Part shown: piece by piece, positions 30,311 through 40,832 of the stretch
How the letters are laid out: each line of letters begins with the position of its first letter
Numbering within the stretch: position 1 is the first letter of the stretch
NCBI GenBank assembly: GCA_039105265.1
Contig: JAPFFF010000007.1
Location: forward strand, 1,674,001-1,738,000
Direction: 5' to 3'
Length of the DNA: 64,000 nt
Origin: Tritrichomonas musculus
Lineage: Eukaryota > Parabasalia > Tritrichomonadida > Tritrichomonadidae
The notes under the pieces: generated by a model
What the model was told of the DNA's origin: nothing
Seen by the model: only the letters and a program-made list of their open reading frames with translations
Database searches by the model: none
Program-made: the position numbers and the translations under genes

Positions 30311-31305
30311 CTTCTTTTATCACAAATTTCTTTATTATTTGCCTTATAATTGGCCTAAAATAATCGTTTTTTTGTATTCTCTTTTAATTATTTTTAAATT
30401 CAATAAACGTTAATTTTCAATTTAATATGACGTTAATTTTATCAAAAAGTTATTATGATTTTTATTTATCAGAATTTGATAGATTTATTGGTTTAATTTT
30501 TTAACCTTTCTCAGAAATTCTATAAAAAATTACATATTTTTTAAAACAAGTTTACATCAATTTCAGTTTAGCAGAAAACATTAAAAGCACATTTTTATCT
30601 TTAAATAAAGTAAATCCCAAATAAATGAATTTTAATTGTATCAATATTCATTAATGTCGGTCATAATAATTCTTAAAAAAAAACAGATTTCTTCATTTTC
30701 TAATATAAATAAACTAATTAGAATGGTTTTCTCTTTCAAATAAAAGAATAAATTTTTCATAAATTTATTTCATTTTCAATGAATTAATAAAATAATTTTT
30801 TCAATGCCTATTCAAATAAAAAACTTTAGGAAATAACAACAAGAATCATCTCCGAAACAAATTATGAAGCTACAATGATTTAATTAAAATATATATAAAT
30901 CGCAAATTATATGTGATAAATAGTAGGTTATGCTATTTTTGAAATCATTTTTTGAACTTCATATATTGATAACATTTATTAATCTTTTAATATACTTTAA
31001 TTTTGCCGATTTATTTATTATTTGCTTAAATATAATTAATGTGTTAGTTATCTTACAGATTTAATAATATAGATATGGCCTTCCAATATTCTGATGATAA
31101 AAAAGTATTAAAGAAATATCATTTCAGGTTATTAATCTTACAATTGATGTAAAAAATATTTCTTTTTATTCTCAAAGTAAAACTAATATTACAGTGCAAG
31201 TTACACTTGAAAGTCTTATTCATCATTTTATGTATGGTCAAACTATTCAATTAAAATTTTTAAAAATTTACCTAAAATGGCGAAATATAGGTCAAACCAC
31301 TTTTC
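30311..31305. other. AT-rich intergenic region
   Basis: About 1 kb between divergent genes (kinase minus, eIF3m plus), so it should hold two promoters. I see no TCA+1Y(T/A) motif at the expected distance for either start, and no repeats of note. Confidence 0.55.
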
Positions 31306-32541
31306 ATGAGCCAACCCAAAAGAGTTGCTAGCACTGAATTAACTGACGTCGATCAAAGTGATCCACAAAAACCGATTATAGATTTAATTAGTTCAGCATG
31401 CCAAAAATATGACCTACCAATACCAACACAGCAAGCTATCCTCAAAAATGCTTGCTCGATTATTCCATCACTTATCGAAAAAATGACCGAAAAAGAATTT
31501 TATCAATGGTTTTGTCCCGTTTGGCAATCATTTGAATATCTTTATTCAGACGGTGGTAATGAAAATGATTGGGCTCAACTTGTTGGTCAATTCGCTTCTC
31601 TTCTCACTGAATATCCACAAGAAAAAGGGGGCTTCAATCATCCTTCATTACGTGCAATGTGTGTTTCATTCATGATGAACTCACTTAATAATCATCCACT
31701 TGCACAATCTTATGCACTTCGTATGTTACTTAATTTTGCAATAAAAACAGAGCTTTATCAAGATAAGACATTCGTTCGTTGGTTAATCAATTTCATGAAA
31801 CACCGAATTGATAATATGATTTCTAATTACCAATCCGATGGCCAAAATAAAGATATTCAAAAGCAGCAAAGTCAGATTTTTACATTAGCATGCATCACAT
31901 TTTTTGATTCGATTCCTGATTATGATACAGTTTGCGCACTTTCAATTCTACAATTTTATGGAACTACAGAATTCACACAAATTTTACAAAGTAAATCGCA
32001 GAAAAAAGAAGATGAAACTGATAAACTAAATCGTCTAAAATCAATTGCGGCAAAAACATTTAATATTTCGTTGATTGATGATACTTTCTTTACATTTGAA
32101 ATAATACGTAAAACAAAACTAATTTATGAACACTTAAATTCAAACCAACAAAAACTATTACAGATTTTTGTTGATGGACAAATAAAAGATTTTGAAGATT
32201 TTGTTAAAAGTTCGCAAGAATATATTAATAATGATAAATTAGATGTTAATAAGATGAGAGACAAAATTCTTGTTTTATCTTTTGTTTCTCTTGTCCATGG
32301 AAAGAAAACTATATCTTTCTCAGAAGTTATGAACGGTCTTGATCTTGATAAATACCATGTGAAGCGACTTTGTGTCCGCATTAATTCAACAGATGTAGCT
32401 AAATTATCTATTGATTCTGTTAATGAACAAATAATCGTTGAGTACTGCCAACCAAGACTTATGACAGATGATGTATGGAATAGTATGGCAACTAGACTGC
32501 AAAGTCTTGCTAAATCTTTGTTAGCTGAATCAAATCATTAA
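31306..32541 (+). CDS. EIF3M: Translation initiation factor eIF3 subunit M
   Basis: 411 aa, against about 374 in human. The C-terminal third matches the eIF3m PCI/winged-helix region: LLQIFVDGQIKDFEDFV, then DVNKMRDKILVLSFVSL, KTISFSEVMNGLDL, IVEYCQPRLMTDDVWNSM and a closing helix. These follow the animal eIF3m order LLKIFVSAKLASYVKFY, MAKMRLLTFMGMA, EISFDTM, VSHSTHRTF. The N-terminal two thirds are helical repeats. eIF3m is one of the PCI scaffold subunits of eIF3 on the 40S ribosome; CSN7 or another PCI protein is less likely because the order of the C-terminal blocks fits eIF3m. No initiator is evident. Confidence 0.82.
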   Translation: MSQPKRVASTELTDVDQSDPQKPIIDLISSACQKYDLPIPTQQAILKNACSIIPSLIEKMTEKEFYQWFCPVWQSFEYLYSDGGNENDWAQLVGQFASLLTEYPQEKGGFNHPSLRAMCVSFMMNSLNNHPLAQSYALRMLLNFAIKTELYQDKTFVRWLINFMKHRIDNMISNYQSDGQNKDIQKQQSQIFTLACITFFDSIPDYDTVCALSILQFYGTTEFTQILQSKSQKKEDETDKLNRLKSIAAKTFNISLIDDTFFTFEIIRKTKLIYEHLNSNQQKLLQIFVDGQIKDFEDFVKSSQEYINNDKLDVNKMRDKILVLSFVSLVHGKKTISFSEVMNGLDLDKYHVKRLCVRINSTDVAKLSIDSVNEQIIVEYCQPRLMTDDVWNSMATRLQSLAKSLLAESNH

Positions 32542-32661
32542 TTAATATATAAAATATTAATTTAATTCATAATTTTACTTAAATTCATTGTTATTTTTAT
32601 TTTTTCCACATACCGTCTTTTTAAAAACCTTATACTCTTCTCAATTGAGAAGACTATATAG

Positions 32662-33718
32662 ATAACCCTTCCGGCCGTAGGCCGTAGTTGGGGAGTGCCG
32701 TTGTCAAATCCGTAATTTTGCCGAAACCACTCTATACAATCGCCGTATTTTATTTGATCGATTTTGAATAGAAATATAATTATATTATTTTTTCAAATTC
32801 TTTTGGATTCAATTAATATAATTACTTACTAGTAAGTAATTTTTTATTACATATTTGAAAATAAATATATGTTATTTGATATCGCTTTAAAAATTATTAT
32901 TTATTAATATAAGTTATGCTGATGATGAATAAAATCAATTTATATAACTGCAAGTAAGGGTGTCCAAATTGGATATTTTAACCGTTTTTTGGATTTTTTT
33001 TTTTAAAAATTTTGGATAACGGTTTTATTTTGAATTACTATTTGTCTATATAGAATTATTAAAAAAAACCAATAAATTCTTTATTTTTGCATATTTTTGT
33101 GCATTTGCTGTTAATTAAATTAGTTATGCATTGGGTTTTTTAATTTTCTTTGATGCAAAATAAAGGAAATGGTAGAAATTACAAAAAATCCAAAAATATT
33201 AATGTAAACTATAGAATGGATTTTTTATATATCCATTCAATGGTTTATTTTGGATTTTCTCAGAAAAAAATCCATTCAATGGTTTACGGTATTCAAAAAA
33301 AATCCATTCTATAGTTTACATTATGAACTTTTTGAGAATAAAAATCCATTTATTAAAACTTTTGATTTATTATATGAAAAAATGAAAAATCCAAGCTGGA
33401 TTTTTTTTCCATCCAGGATTACGGTTATCCTACGATAAAATCCAAAATGGACAGGATTACTGCAAGGATAATCATATGAAAGTGAGATTAGTTTCTGTAA
33501 TAAATTGGTTTAGTTTAATTTAAATGAGTTTTATATATAATATAAAGTATTCAAAGTAGTTATTCAAAAAGTTTTAACCTGGCCATTTTTTATTTGAAAA
33601 AGTTACCGTTTTTTATATGCCTTAATTATAGCTCAGTGCGCCGTAATTCCAAAATTCAGCATAAACTATTTAAAAATAGGTGATGTCGCCGTAGTTTACA
33701 AAACTGCCGAAGGGTTAT
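32662..33718. mobile_element. Non-autonomous TIR element with 9-bp duplication (MULE-type)
   Basis: 1,057 bp. The termini are ATAACCCTTCCGGC on the left and GCCGAAGGGTTAT on the right, inverse to each other over the first ten bases and then similar, with several GCCGTA motifs near both ends. Identical 9-bp direct repeats ACTATATAG flank it (32653-32661 and 33719-33727). No transposase. The interior carries direct and inverted copies of a TGGATTTTTT / CCATTCAATGGTTTA family around 32990-33450. The 9-bp duplication points to Mutator mobilisation; its ends do not resemble those of the giant MULE. Confidence 0.72.
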
Positions 33719-33852
33719 ACTATATAGAATTTCAACTTACTGTATCCAACTTTTGTGAACTTTTCTAATTCCACTTTTTGAAAATATCATTGCATATAAT
33801 CTCTGAAATACTTCAAAAAGTTTATGATTTTGATTGAATTTTATAAAATTTA

Positions 33853-33910
33853 CGAGTTTATACGACCTACTTTTTGAGCGAAGCTCAAAAAGTAGGTCCG
33901 AATAAACTCG
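33853..33910. repeat. Long hairpin with 3-base loop
   Basis: Arms of 27 and 28 bases (33853-33879 and 33883-33910) around the loop GAA. The perfect inner stem contains GACCTACTTTTTGAGC, and one small bulge lies near the outer part. Confidence 0.8.
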
Positions 33911-34815
33911 AATTCCTTTCAATTAACACTTTTTGAATAACTTTTTTCTCATAAAAAGTTATTGACATTTTTTTGCATGTTATTTTTATTCAAAAAGTGG
34001 TTTCATTGAAAGAAATTGCATTTTATAAAAGTTGATTCTTACATTATAAAAAGATTGGCATATGATTCTGCATTGATATTTAAAATCTCTCTACAGAAAT
34101 AAATAGCAATGAAGTTTTTTAATCATATGTGATGGTGTAATTGATTCGAAGGATTCAACTTGAATATGAAATCATCATCCATTAAACAGCCTCTCAGTAT
34201 TGACAAATCAAGATCTTAATTTATTAATATTTATAGAATTCCAAAACAAGAGTATTATATATATAGAACAGCTGTAGATCAAGCATTTTATATATAAAAC
34301 AATTATATACAAATCATCAAAATACATAAGTAAAAATGAAAAGGACAGCTTAGCTGTGCCTAGATCCTTTGAGAAACAGTCACGATATGTGAAAAAGTGG
34401 TACTCTTTTTTTAAAAAAAATAACATTGGTTGCAATCCTAAAAGAAGCCTGTGTAGATGGGGAAATAATAATCAGCATCATCTCTCATTTATATGAATCG
34501 ATTGATATACTTTCGAAGCTTATTGAACTTTATCTTGGCCAAAGGGAATTCAGTTGTGTATTAATTGTTCCTATCAGTATCGTTTCGAAGTTCTTTCATG
34601 TCTTTATCAAAGTCTTGAAAGCTTGTAGATATACAAGTTAGAGCATTTTCTAAATCTTCGATTCTTGTGTGTAACCATCACCTTCTTTAGTATCATCATC
34701 TCTACTCTTTTCAACTTCTTCTTGAATATTGTATTTGCCTTTTTATCCATCATAAATCTCACAAAAATAAGTAAAAAGTTATTTTTATAATGTATTTATT
34801 TTATGCCTTTTTTTA

Positions 34816-35055
34816 TTAAGTCTTTTTTACTTGAGAATCAAGGATCTCGATTATTTGTGGTATTCTCCATGCTGATTTAAGGTTGTCTTCTGTTATTTCA
34901 CCCCAGCTCTTCTGCAGCGTATCGAATATTAACTGGAATCTCTCTGATTCAGAGTAAACTTTGGCTTTGCTCCTCCATCTTAGTTTTGTTTTGATGATGC
35001 CAATGATGAGACGATCCAAAGGTTGATAAACACCTGTCGCATTCTTTGGCATATA
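34816..35055 (-). pseudogene. 3' fragment of a fossil pogo-like transposase
   Basis: About 79 codons reading PKNATGVYQPLDRLIIGIIK and ending near ESAWRIP-like LKSAWRIPQIIEI. It contains the third catalytic Asp (QPLD) and corresponds to the C-terminal part of the copy at 26.7-27.7 kb. It breaks off exactly at the mariner insertion; the upstream part resumes at 36344. Further remnants of a charged, coiled-coil tail can be traced in broken frames between about 34630 and 34790 on the same strand. Confidence 0.65.
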
Positions 35056-36341
35056 TCGGTGGGTAAAAAAGTAATTTCGTCACCATTTTTAAAACACTTA
35101 GAATCATTTACTTTTAATAAAAATAAGATATATAATAATATATGATATTAACATTTTAATGTATTATTTTGATTCTTAAAATAATAAAGGGAGCCAAAAT
35201 TTTTATTAAAATTTGGCGAGAAGTGTTCTTGAAAATTAACGTCTTTAAACGTATTTTTTTTCATGAATGAAGATCAAATAGAAATACGCTCGGTGGTGAA
35301 ATTCTTATGGCTCAAAGACTATAATAACAAAGACATATATGAAGAGATTTGTTCTGTATATGGTGAAGAGAAAATGACGCTCCGAGAAATTCAAAACAGA
35401 ACTAAAAGTCTCGAAGAGGGAAATCATTCACTTTTTGATAAAGTTCGATCAGGATGACCATTAAAAAATGATTTAATAGATCCAATTTCACATATAATGG
35501 AAGAAGATCCTTATATAAGTACGAAAAAATTAGCCAAAAAATTAAATGTTGCTAAACAGACCATAAAACGTATATTAATTGAAGAATTACACATGGTTAA
35601 AATAAACTTCAAATGGGTCCCATATACTTTAAACGAAAATATCAGAAAACAGAGAATTGAAATGGCAAAAAAATTACTACATTTCTTGACTACTTCTTCA
35701 GAAAAAACACTAGATCAACTAATGACTCAAGATGAGACTTGGATTTATTTAAATAATCCACGTAAAACAATGTGGATAAAAGAAGGACATGAACCACCAA
35801 TAAATGTTAAGCAAAATATTGGCTCAAAAAAAGTAATGATATCTGTTATCTGGTCAAGAACGGGAGTGAAATCAATTACAATGCTCCCACCCGGACAAAA
35901 GTTCAATAAAGAGTTTTATCTTGATAAGGTTATAGGAAATTTTGCAAAGAAATATAAAACCAATGGCAAAATTTTCCATATGGATAACGCCAGACCTCAC
36001 TTAGTAACAAATGAATTGAAAAAAATGGGGATAAGGAGACTTGACCATCCTCCTTATTCCCCAGATATCGCTCCATCTGATTTCTTTTTATTCGGATTTC
36101 TAAGTTTCCAACTCGAAGGATGCTATTTTAATGATGAAAATGAGCTTTTATGTGAAGTCAAAAATATTCTCACATCACTTTCTTCAATTGAATGTAGAAA
36201 AGCAATAGACAGCTGGATCAACAGACTTCGCATGGTAATAGATAGAGATGGTGCATGAGTACCATAATATATTAATACATTAATAAAATATTGATTATTC
36301 ATTTTTTTATTTATAGACGAAATTACTTTTTTACCCACCGA
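35056..36341 (+). mobile_element. Mariner element, 1,286 bp
   Basis: Perfect 26-bp terminal inverted repeats beginning TCGGTGGGTAAAAAAGTAAT, flanked by TA (35054-35055 and 36342-36343). Size and structure fit the mariner family described from Trichomonas (Tvmar-type). The ends are perfect, so the insertion is recent, and it sits inside an older pogo-like transposase gene. Confidence 0.93.
35263..36258 (+). pseudogene. Mariner transposase with one in-frame stop
   Basis: About 331 codons in one frame: 35263-35454 encodes the first helix-turn-helix region, a TGA stands at 35455-35457, and 35497-36258 continues with the second helix-turn-helix and the catalytic domain. The stop replaces the position of the usual Arg in the SGRP motif, consistent with CGA to TGA. 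The catalytic triad is complete: TQDETW, HMDNARPH and PSDFFLFG. WVPYTLN and HPPYSPDIAPSD are family signatures. I count 31 residues between the second and third Asp, not the 34 typical of mariner. Otherwise no frameshift is visible. Confidence 0.88.
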
Positions 36342-36343
36342 TA

Positions 36344-37653
36344 GATGAGCTCAATTCTGAGTTCTTGTACCCCTTCTTTCACCAGACTGGTGGTATGATA
36401 TAGGTACTGGTCAAGTACGAAAGCGCAAGGCTGATTCATTGAAACGTTTGTTGAAAACTAATTGAGATATTGGATCATCATCAATTCATCAACCCTCCAA
36501 GAGAAGGCCATGTTTCTGCTTGTGCCCCGAACTTGCTGCAGTATTGATGGGTTGTTGTATCACCAAGAACAATGAGGTCATACTTCTTTGACCTGGAAAA
36601 AGTTCTGATTGCTATGAAGCACTCTTTAGTGTTTTTCTCAGATGAAATGGCAATCTCATCTGTTCCGGTTGGAACAATGGTAGTGTTTCCTCCATCGTTT
36701 ATATCGACCGAGATTTCATCCTAATTAAATACCATTCTCCAACCATAACGATTGATTGCATCAACCAATTGAGCTATGAATCACTTCTTCTTCGTTAAAA
36801 TGGTTTGTTTTAAATCTAATATTTTGGTCCAATAAACTTTATTCATGGATTTTTTTTAGAAAAATAACTTAATCGTCTAGGTAAAAAATTAACCATTTTA
36901 ACCGATATCCCGGGATTAAAATAAAAAATTCGGAAAAAAACCTCTAACGTTATATTTAGCGATTTTGTTTACTGAATACTTTATATGTGATCCTTTCTGC
37001 TATGACATATGGAGTATAATAAAATTCATGTGCTTCGTACTTGATGAAGGAGGATATCCATTTGAACGCCGTCTAGAAAACTCCCTTCAATGAATGATGC
37101 CAGTATTTCTTCATAGAAAGGTAGGAAAGTTCGTTTTGTCATATCACCAAAAGGTGTTTCAGGAATGACTTTGATTGGTGGGAGCGTTCTTTTTTGTACC
37201 ATTTGCTTGTATGTAATGATGAAGAACTGATCGACCGTTTCTGCCAGGGATTGCTATTGAAGTGATTCCCCATTGAGGCATCTTTCTGGAATTCTGAACT
37301 AGCTGTTTGAGTGTTTCTTTTATTATTTCTATTCATTTTAGGTGAGATCTAGGCCTCGAATGCTGGGCGAACATTTGTTAATAAATACTTATTTGGATTT
37401 TGTGCAAATTGAGGGATATTCAGTGTGTTGTTTTGCTGTCTGTTCTGGATTTTTAGTATGTTTAGGTCTATTCTATATATGTAAGCATCTCGTAGAGCAT
37501 TCCATCCCCCGAATCTTCTAAAAGCAGCATTCGTCCTAACTATTTGACCATGGGCAACTTGAATTGGGCGATGTCCTGGCGTTCGGCTTTGAGTAATTGC
37601 GTGAACTGTCTCAAAAATTCTTCATCAGAAAGAACAATTTGCGATATTAAGCT
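36344..37653 (-). pseudogene. 5' part of the fossil pogo-like transposase
   Basis: Minus-strand remnants in several frames. Near 37653 an ATG begins MSLISQIVLSDEEFLRQFTQ, a likely N-terminus. Around 37150-37300 a stretch with AIPGRNGRSVLHHY looks like a Myb/SANT-type DNA-binding helix. Around 36350-36760 RYGWRMVFN followed by DEISVDINDGGNTTIVP corresponds to the VFNMDETSVRINNGS region of the copy at 26.7-27.7 kb. Many stops and shifts separate these pieces, so the copy is old and dead. The mariner at 35056-36341 separates it from its 3' fragment. Confidence 0.65.
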
Positions 37654-38323
37654 CATATGAATAAATTTTTTGAAAAGTTTATGCAAAACAAAGCCAAATA
37701 GGAAATGAATCTTTGAGAAAATGAAATTTTAATAGAGACCAATAAAAAGTATTGAAAGATTGGAATATTTTTTTTTTTTTTATTAAAAAATGATACAGAC
37801 AGTAAATGGAATCTTCGATTCATTCTTTTTCAATAAACTTTTTTGTTCGCTATTTTTTGTCTTGTTATTTTATGATAGGAAAAACGGATATTCAGACATC
37901 ATCATAACCATAATAGTATTAAACTTTCAGAAGAATGAATTGTCAATAATTTAAGGTTTTTCATGCCACATGTTTATAAAATCCAAGATGAAAAATACCT
38001 TAACATGTATTATAATCAAAATTGTTTAATGTTGAATCTTCCTTTCTTTGGGTGGATTCTGACCATATATACTCTGAAAAACATGAGAGAACATAAATTA
38101 ATGATCACTGAATACATAAAACCTAATAGAGTAATATTATATGATATCTGCGAGAATAAATCATAGTGGAATTATCATTATTAAAAAATATAAATAATAA
38201 AAATATAAATAATAATATTTATGTTAATTTGATAAACATGTGCTATTATTTTGTATATACAAAATGTGATGACTAAACAATATTAACAACACAGATTTCT
38301 TTTAAATAATATTATTATAAACT
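37654..38323. other. AT-rich intergenic region
   Basis: About 670 bp. A 67-codon plus-strand frame (37963-38166) shows no motif, repeat or homology I can name, so it is not called as a gene. Confidence 0.5.
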
Positions 38324-40387
38324 TTAAATTTCAGTAATGTCAAAAACATTAACATCATATTTCTTTCTGAAATTGTTCATTTTGACAGCTTGCAAAAGCA
38401 GGTCGAACAATTTAGTTTTTATTTCTGTATCTTTTCCATTAGATGTCAAAGAAGAAGCAGAAGAATTATCATCAACATTACTTCCATTCAATGTATCATT
38501 AATATAAGATCTGATTGTTTCAGCATCTTCTTCTGAAACATCTTTATCAGTCTCAATAAATTCGCTCAATTTTGGCAAATATGTCATTTTTTGATCTGAA
38601 TTTGTTCCAAGAAGTTCTATTAATGAAATAGCTGCTTGATAACGAACAACATAAGATTCATCTTTAAGGCAATTTACAAGAGGTTCTAAACCATTTTTGT
38701 CACGTGAATAACCCATTAAGTAAGCTGCAGAAGCACGGATATCAACTCTTTCATTTTCAAGAAGTGAAATAAACTTAAGACCGAAGAAAGGAAGATTTAA
38801 GAGTCTCCCTGCTCGTTCAATGAGGCTTCCAAGAAGAAGTGATGAAAATGGAGCACAATCAATTGCATGATCAATGCACATTTGGGTAAGACGATTAAAA
38901 GTAACAAGAGTTGATGTTGCAACAGTGCAACAAAGTGATAACATGCCTGCTTTGAGTACTTCTGGATCTTTTGAAGCTGTAAAAGTAAGTGAGCTATTTT
39001 GATCAAATGGACTAGTCTTACTACATGCAATCATCTTTGATAAGGCAATCAAACTTGTTGGAGATGGATGACTTAAGTCAATGATTGTATATGGAATTGG
39101 AGAGAGAGATGCCATAGAAGCTGCATTATCAAAAATGTTTGAACTCTCATTTATTGAATTGTTTAAATCTTTATTGTCATTATCTTTATTAATATTATCT
39201 TTATTGCTGCTAGTTGAGGTAGTTGCTTCTAGATCTTTATGGTACGAATCAATAAATTCGAGGAGAACTGTAGCAGCTTTTTGGTGGAATTCTTGCGTTT
39301 TGAGGAAGAAAGCAAAGATCGGGAAGAATGATCGGTTTGGATAACGATTAAAAGAATCCACAAAAAGTTTGTATATCATGTTTGAACATTCTTCAACTTC
39401 CATTGTTATTCCACAGTCAAGTGCAATATCCCAAAAGCTCCAAAGGGGATGGTTATCCATGCTTTCGAGGCTTGGCAGTGCCACAGGATGAATGTTGAAA
39501 TAGAGCATTACACGCTGAGCAAGTACGAAACCACGAGCAAGAGCTGCCACACTGGGATCACGAGTATAAACTTGGTAAAGGGAATAATTTTGCGAATCGT
39601 AAAAAATAGCGGATAAAATTGAATGGAAGAAATTTTTCAAAAAAGAGAGACACTCTTCAGTTGGCATTAAAGGATGATTATATATATTATTATGTCGTTG
39701 CATGTGCCATCTTAAGGCGGTAAGAAATGGAGAAAGGAGACAAGAAGAAAAGAGATCCATTTCTGCATCTGTTGATAAAGGCAAAAACTCATCAGTTCCA
39801 CATGAGAAAAAAGCAAATAAATCAGGATATTTTTCTAAATGCTTGAGCAAAATGGCAGCTTTAGAGCATTCAAAAATCATTGATAAAGGACATGACACAT
39901 TACTTAATAGATTGGCAATTTTAAGAGGCTTATATCGAGTATGATCTTCTGAGAAAAAGTAAACCACACCATCATCTGGAATATGAGATCCTTGACCATA
40001 ATAATGAATTAGTAAACGCTGCGGTGGCATTGATGTGCCAAAGCGTCGTAATTGTTGGAGAACTGTTTGAATTGACGGGTCAACAGTGATTTCGCAAGGG
40101 CAATTAAGTGTGTCTTTGTATACATCTTGAAGAGCAGTAATAGAAGATGGCGCAAAACATGATGGATCAAATGTGACAAGAGGTTTTTGACATATCGTAC
40201 GCGCTTTTCGAACAAGTCTGCGAATTGATGGAGTACGAAGACCATCAAAAAGGCAAAGAAAACATAATGCATATTTGGTTTTATTTACTGATTGGCCGGT
40301 TGGAGATGCACTTTGAGGTTTTGAAAAAACAATTGGAGCTCGTGTCATCCGACGTGAACTCGTATTCATATTACGAACCCCATACAT
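38324..40387 (-). CDS. RPTOR: Raptor/Kog1-like TORC1 subunit without WD40 domain
   Basis: 687 aa. The N-terminal 270 residues match the Raptor caspase-like (RNC) domain: CEITVDPSIQTVLQQLRRF, RLLIHYYGQGS (equivalent to LFHYNGHG), VVYFFSEDHTRYKPLKI (equivalent to VWVFNKNYTQYIPLSI), SMIFECSKAAILLKHL (equivalent to FVYDCSNAGLIVKSF) and LFSSCLLSPFLTALRW. Helical ARM/HEAT repeats follow, for example PLVNCLKDESYVVRYQAAISLIELLG near residues 580-605. Human Raptor has about 1,335 residues and ends in a WD40 propeller; here the protein stops after the repeats plus a short Ser/Asp-rich tail. Raptor presents substrates to TOR kinase. In the RNC domain the caspase His is lost (YYGQG) while a Cys remains (ECS), and no protease activity is expected. 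Confidence 0.86.
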   Translation of the reverse strand: MYGVRNMNTSSRRMTRAPIVFSKPQSASPTGQSVNKTKYALCFLCLFDGLRTPSIRRLVRKARTICQKPLVTFDPSCFAPSSITALQDVYKDTLNCPCEITVDPSIQTVLQQLRRFGTSMPPQRLLIHYYGQGSHIPDDGVVYFFSEDHTRYKPLKIANLLSNVSCPLSMIFECSKAAILLKHLEKYPDLFAFFSCGTDEFLPLSTDAEMDLFSSCLLSPFLTALRWHMQRHNNIYNHPLMPTEECLSFLKNFFHSILSAIFYDSQNYSLYQVYTRDPSVAALARGFVLAQRVMLYFNIHPVALPSLESMDNHPLWSFWDIALDCGITMEVEECSNMIYKLFVDSFNRYPNRSFFPIFAFFLKTQEFHQKAATVLLEFIDSYHKDLEATTSTSSNKDNINKDNDNKDLNNSINESSNIFDNAASMASLSPIPYTIIDLSHPSPTSLIALSKMIACSKTSPFDQNSSLTFTASKDPEVLKAGMLSLCCTVATSTLVTFNRLTQMCIDHAIDCAPFSSLLLGSLIERAGRLLNLPFFGLKFISLLENERVDIRASAAYLMGYSRDKNGLEPLVNCLKDESYVVRYQAAISLIELLGTNSDQKMTYLPKLSEFIETDKDVSEEDAETIRSYINDTLNGSNVDDNSSASSLTSNGKDTEIKTKLFDLLLQAVKMNNFRKKYDVNVFDITEI

Positions 40388-40832
40388 TTCGAAAAATTTA
40401 AAAAATAATTTTGAGAAAATTTTAATCGTTAAAATTCTAAATTTTACTCACAATTGATTTCATTCGAAATGATGCATTTTAGTAAAGCAATAGCAAAAAT
40501 ATTCTTTTTGGCAAAAGCATTAATGATAACAAAAAATATTTGTTCAAATAAGTTTATATAAAGCTAGATTTGAAAAAAATTATCACGAAATCCACATTCA
40601 AATTTATGAAAAATAAATAAAGAAATTATAAAAAACAATGTAATGATAATATAAAAAATTTATTCCAACAAATCATCGATGCTCTTTCCAGTGATTAATA
40701 AATATAGATATTTGATTAAGTTCAAAAAAAGAATTCAAATATAAACAAATCATAAAATGAAATTGAAATTGCTAATAATCATATACTAGATAAAGCTATT
40801 AATTAATAATCAACCAATAATTCTACACTTTT
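40388..40832. other. AT-rich intergenic region
   Basis: About 445 bp between two minus-strand genes. No gene, hairpin or repeat stands out. Confidence 0.55.

Noticed and set aside
33250-33438. 62-codon frame inside the non-autonomous 9-bp-duplication element.
   Set aside because: It is a reading of the internal TGGATTTTTT/CCATTCAATGG repeats.
37963-38166. 67-codon plus-strand frame after the fossil transposase.
   Set aside because: No motif, initiator or repeat relation; composition matches AT-rich background.
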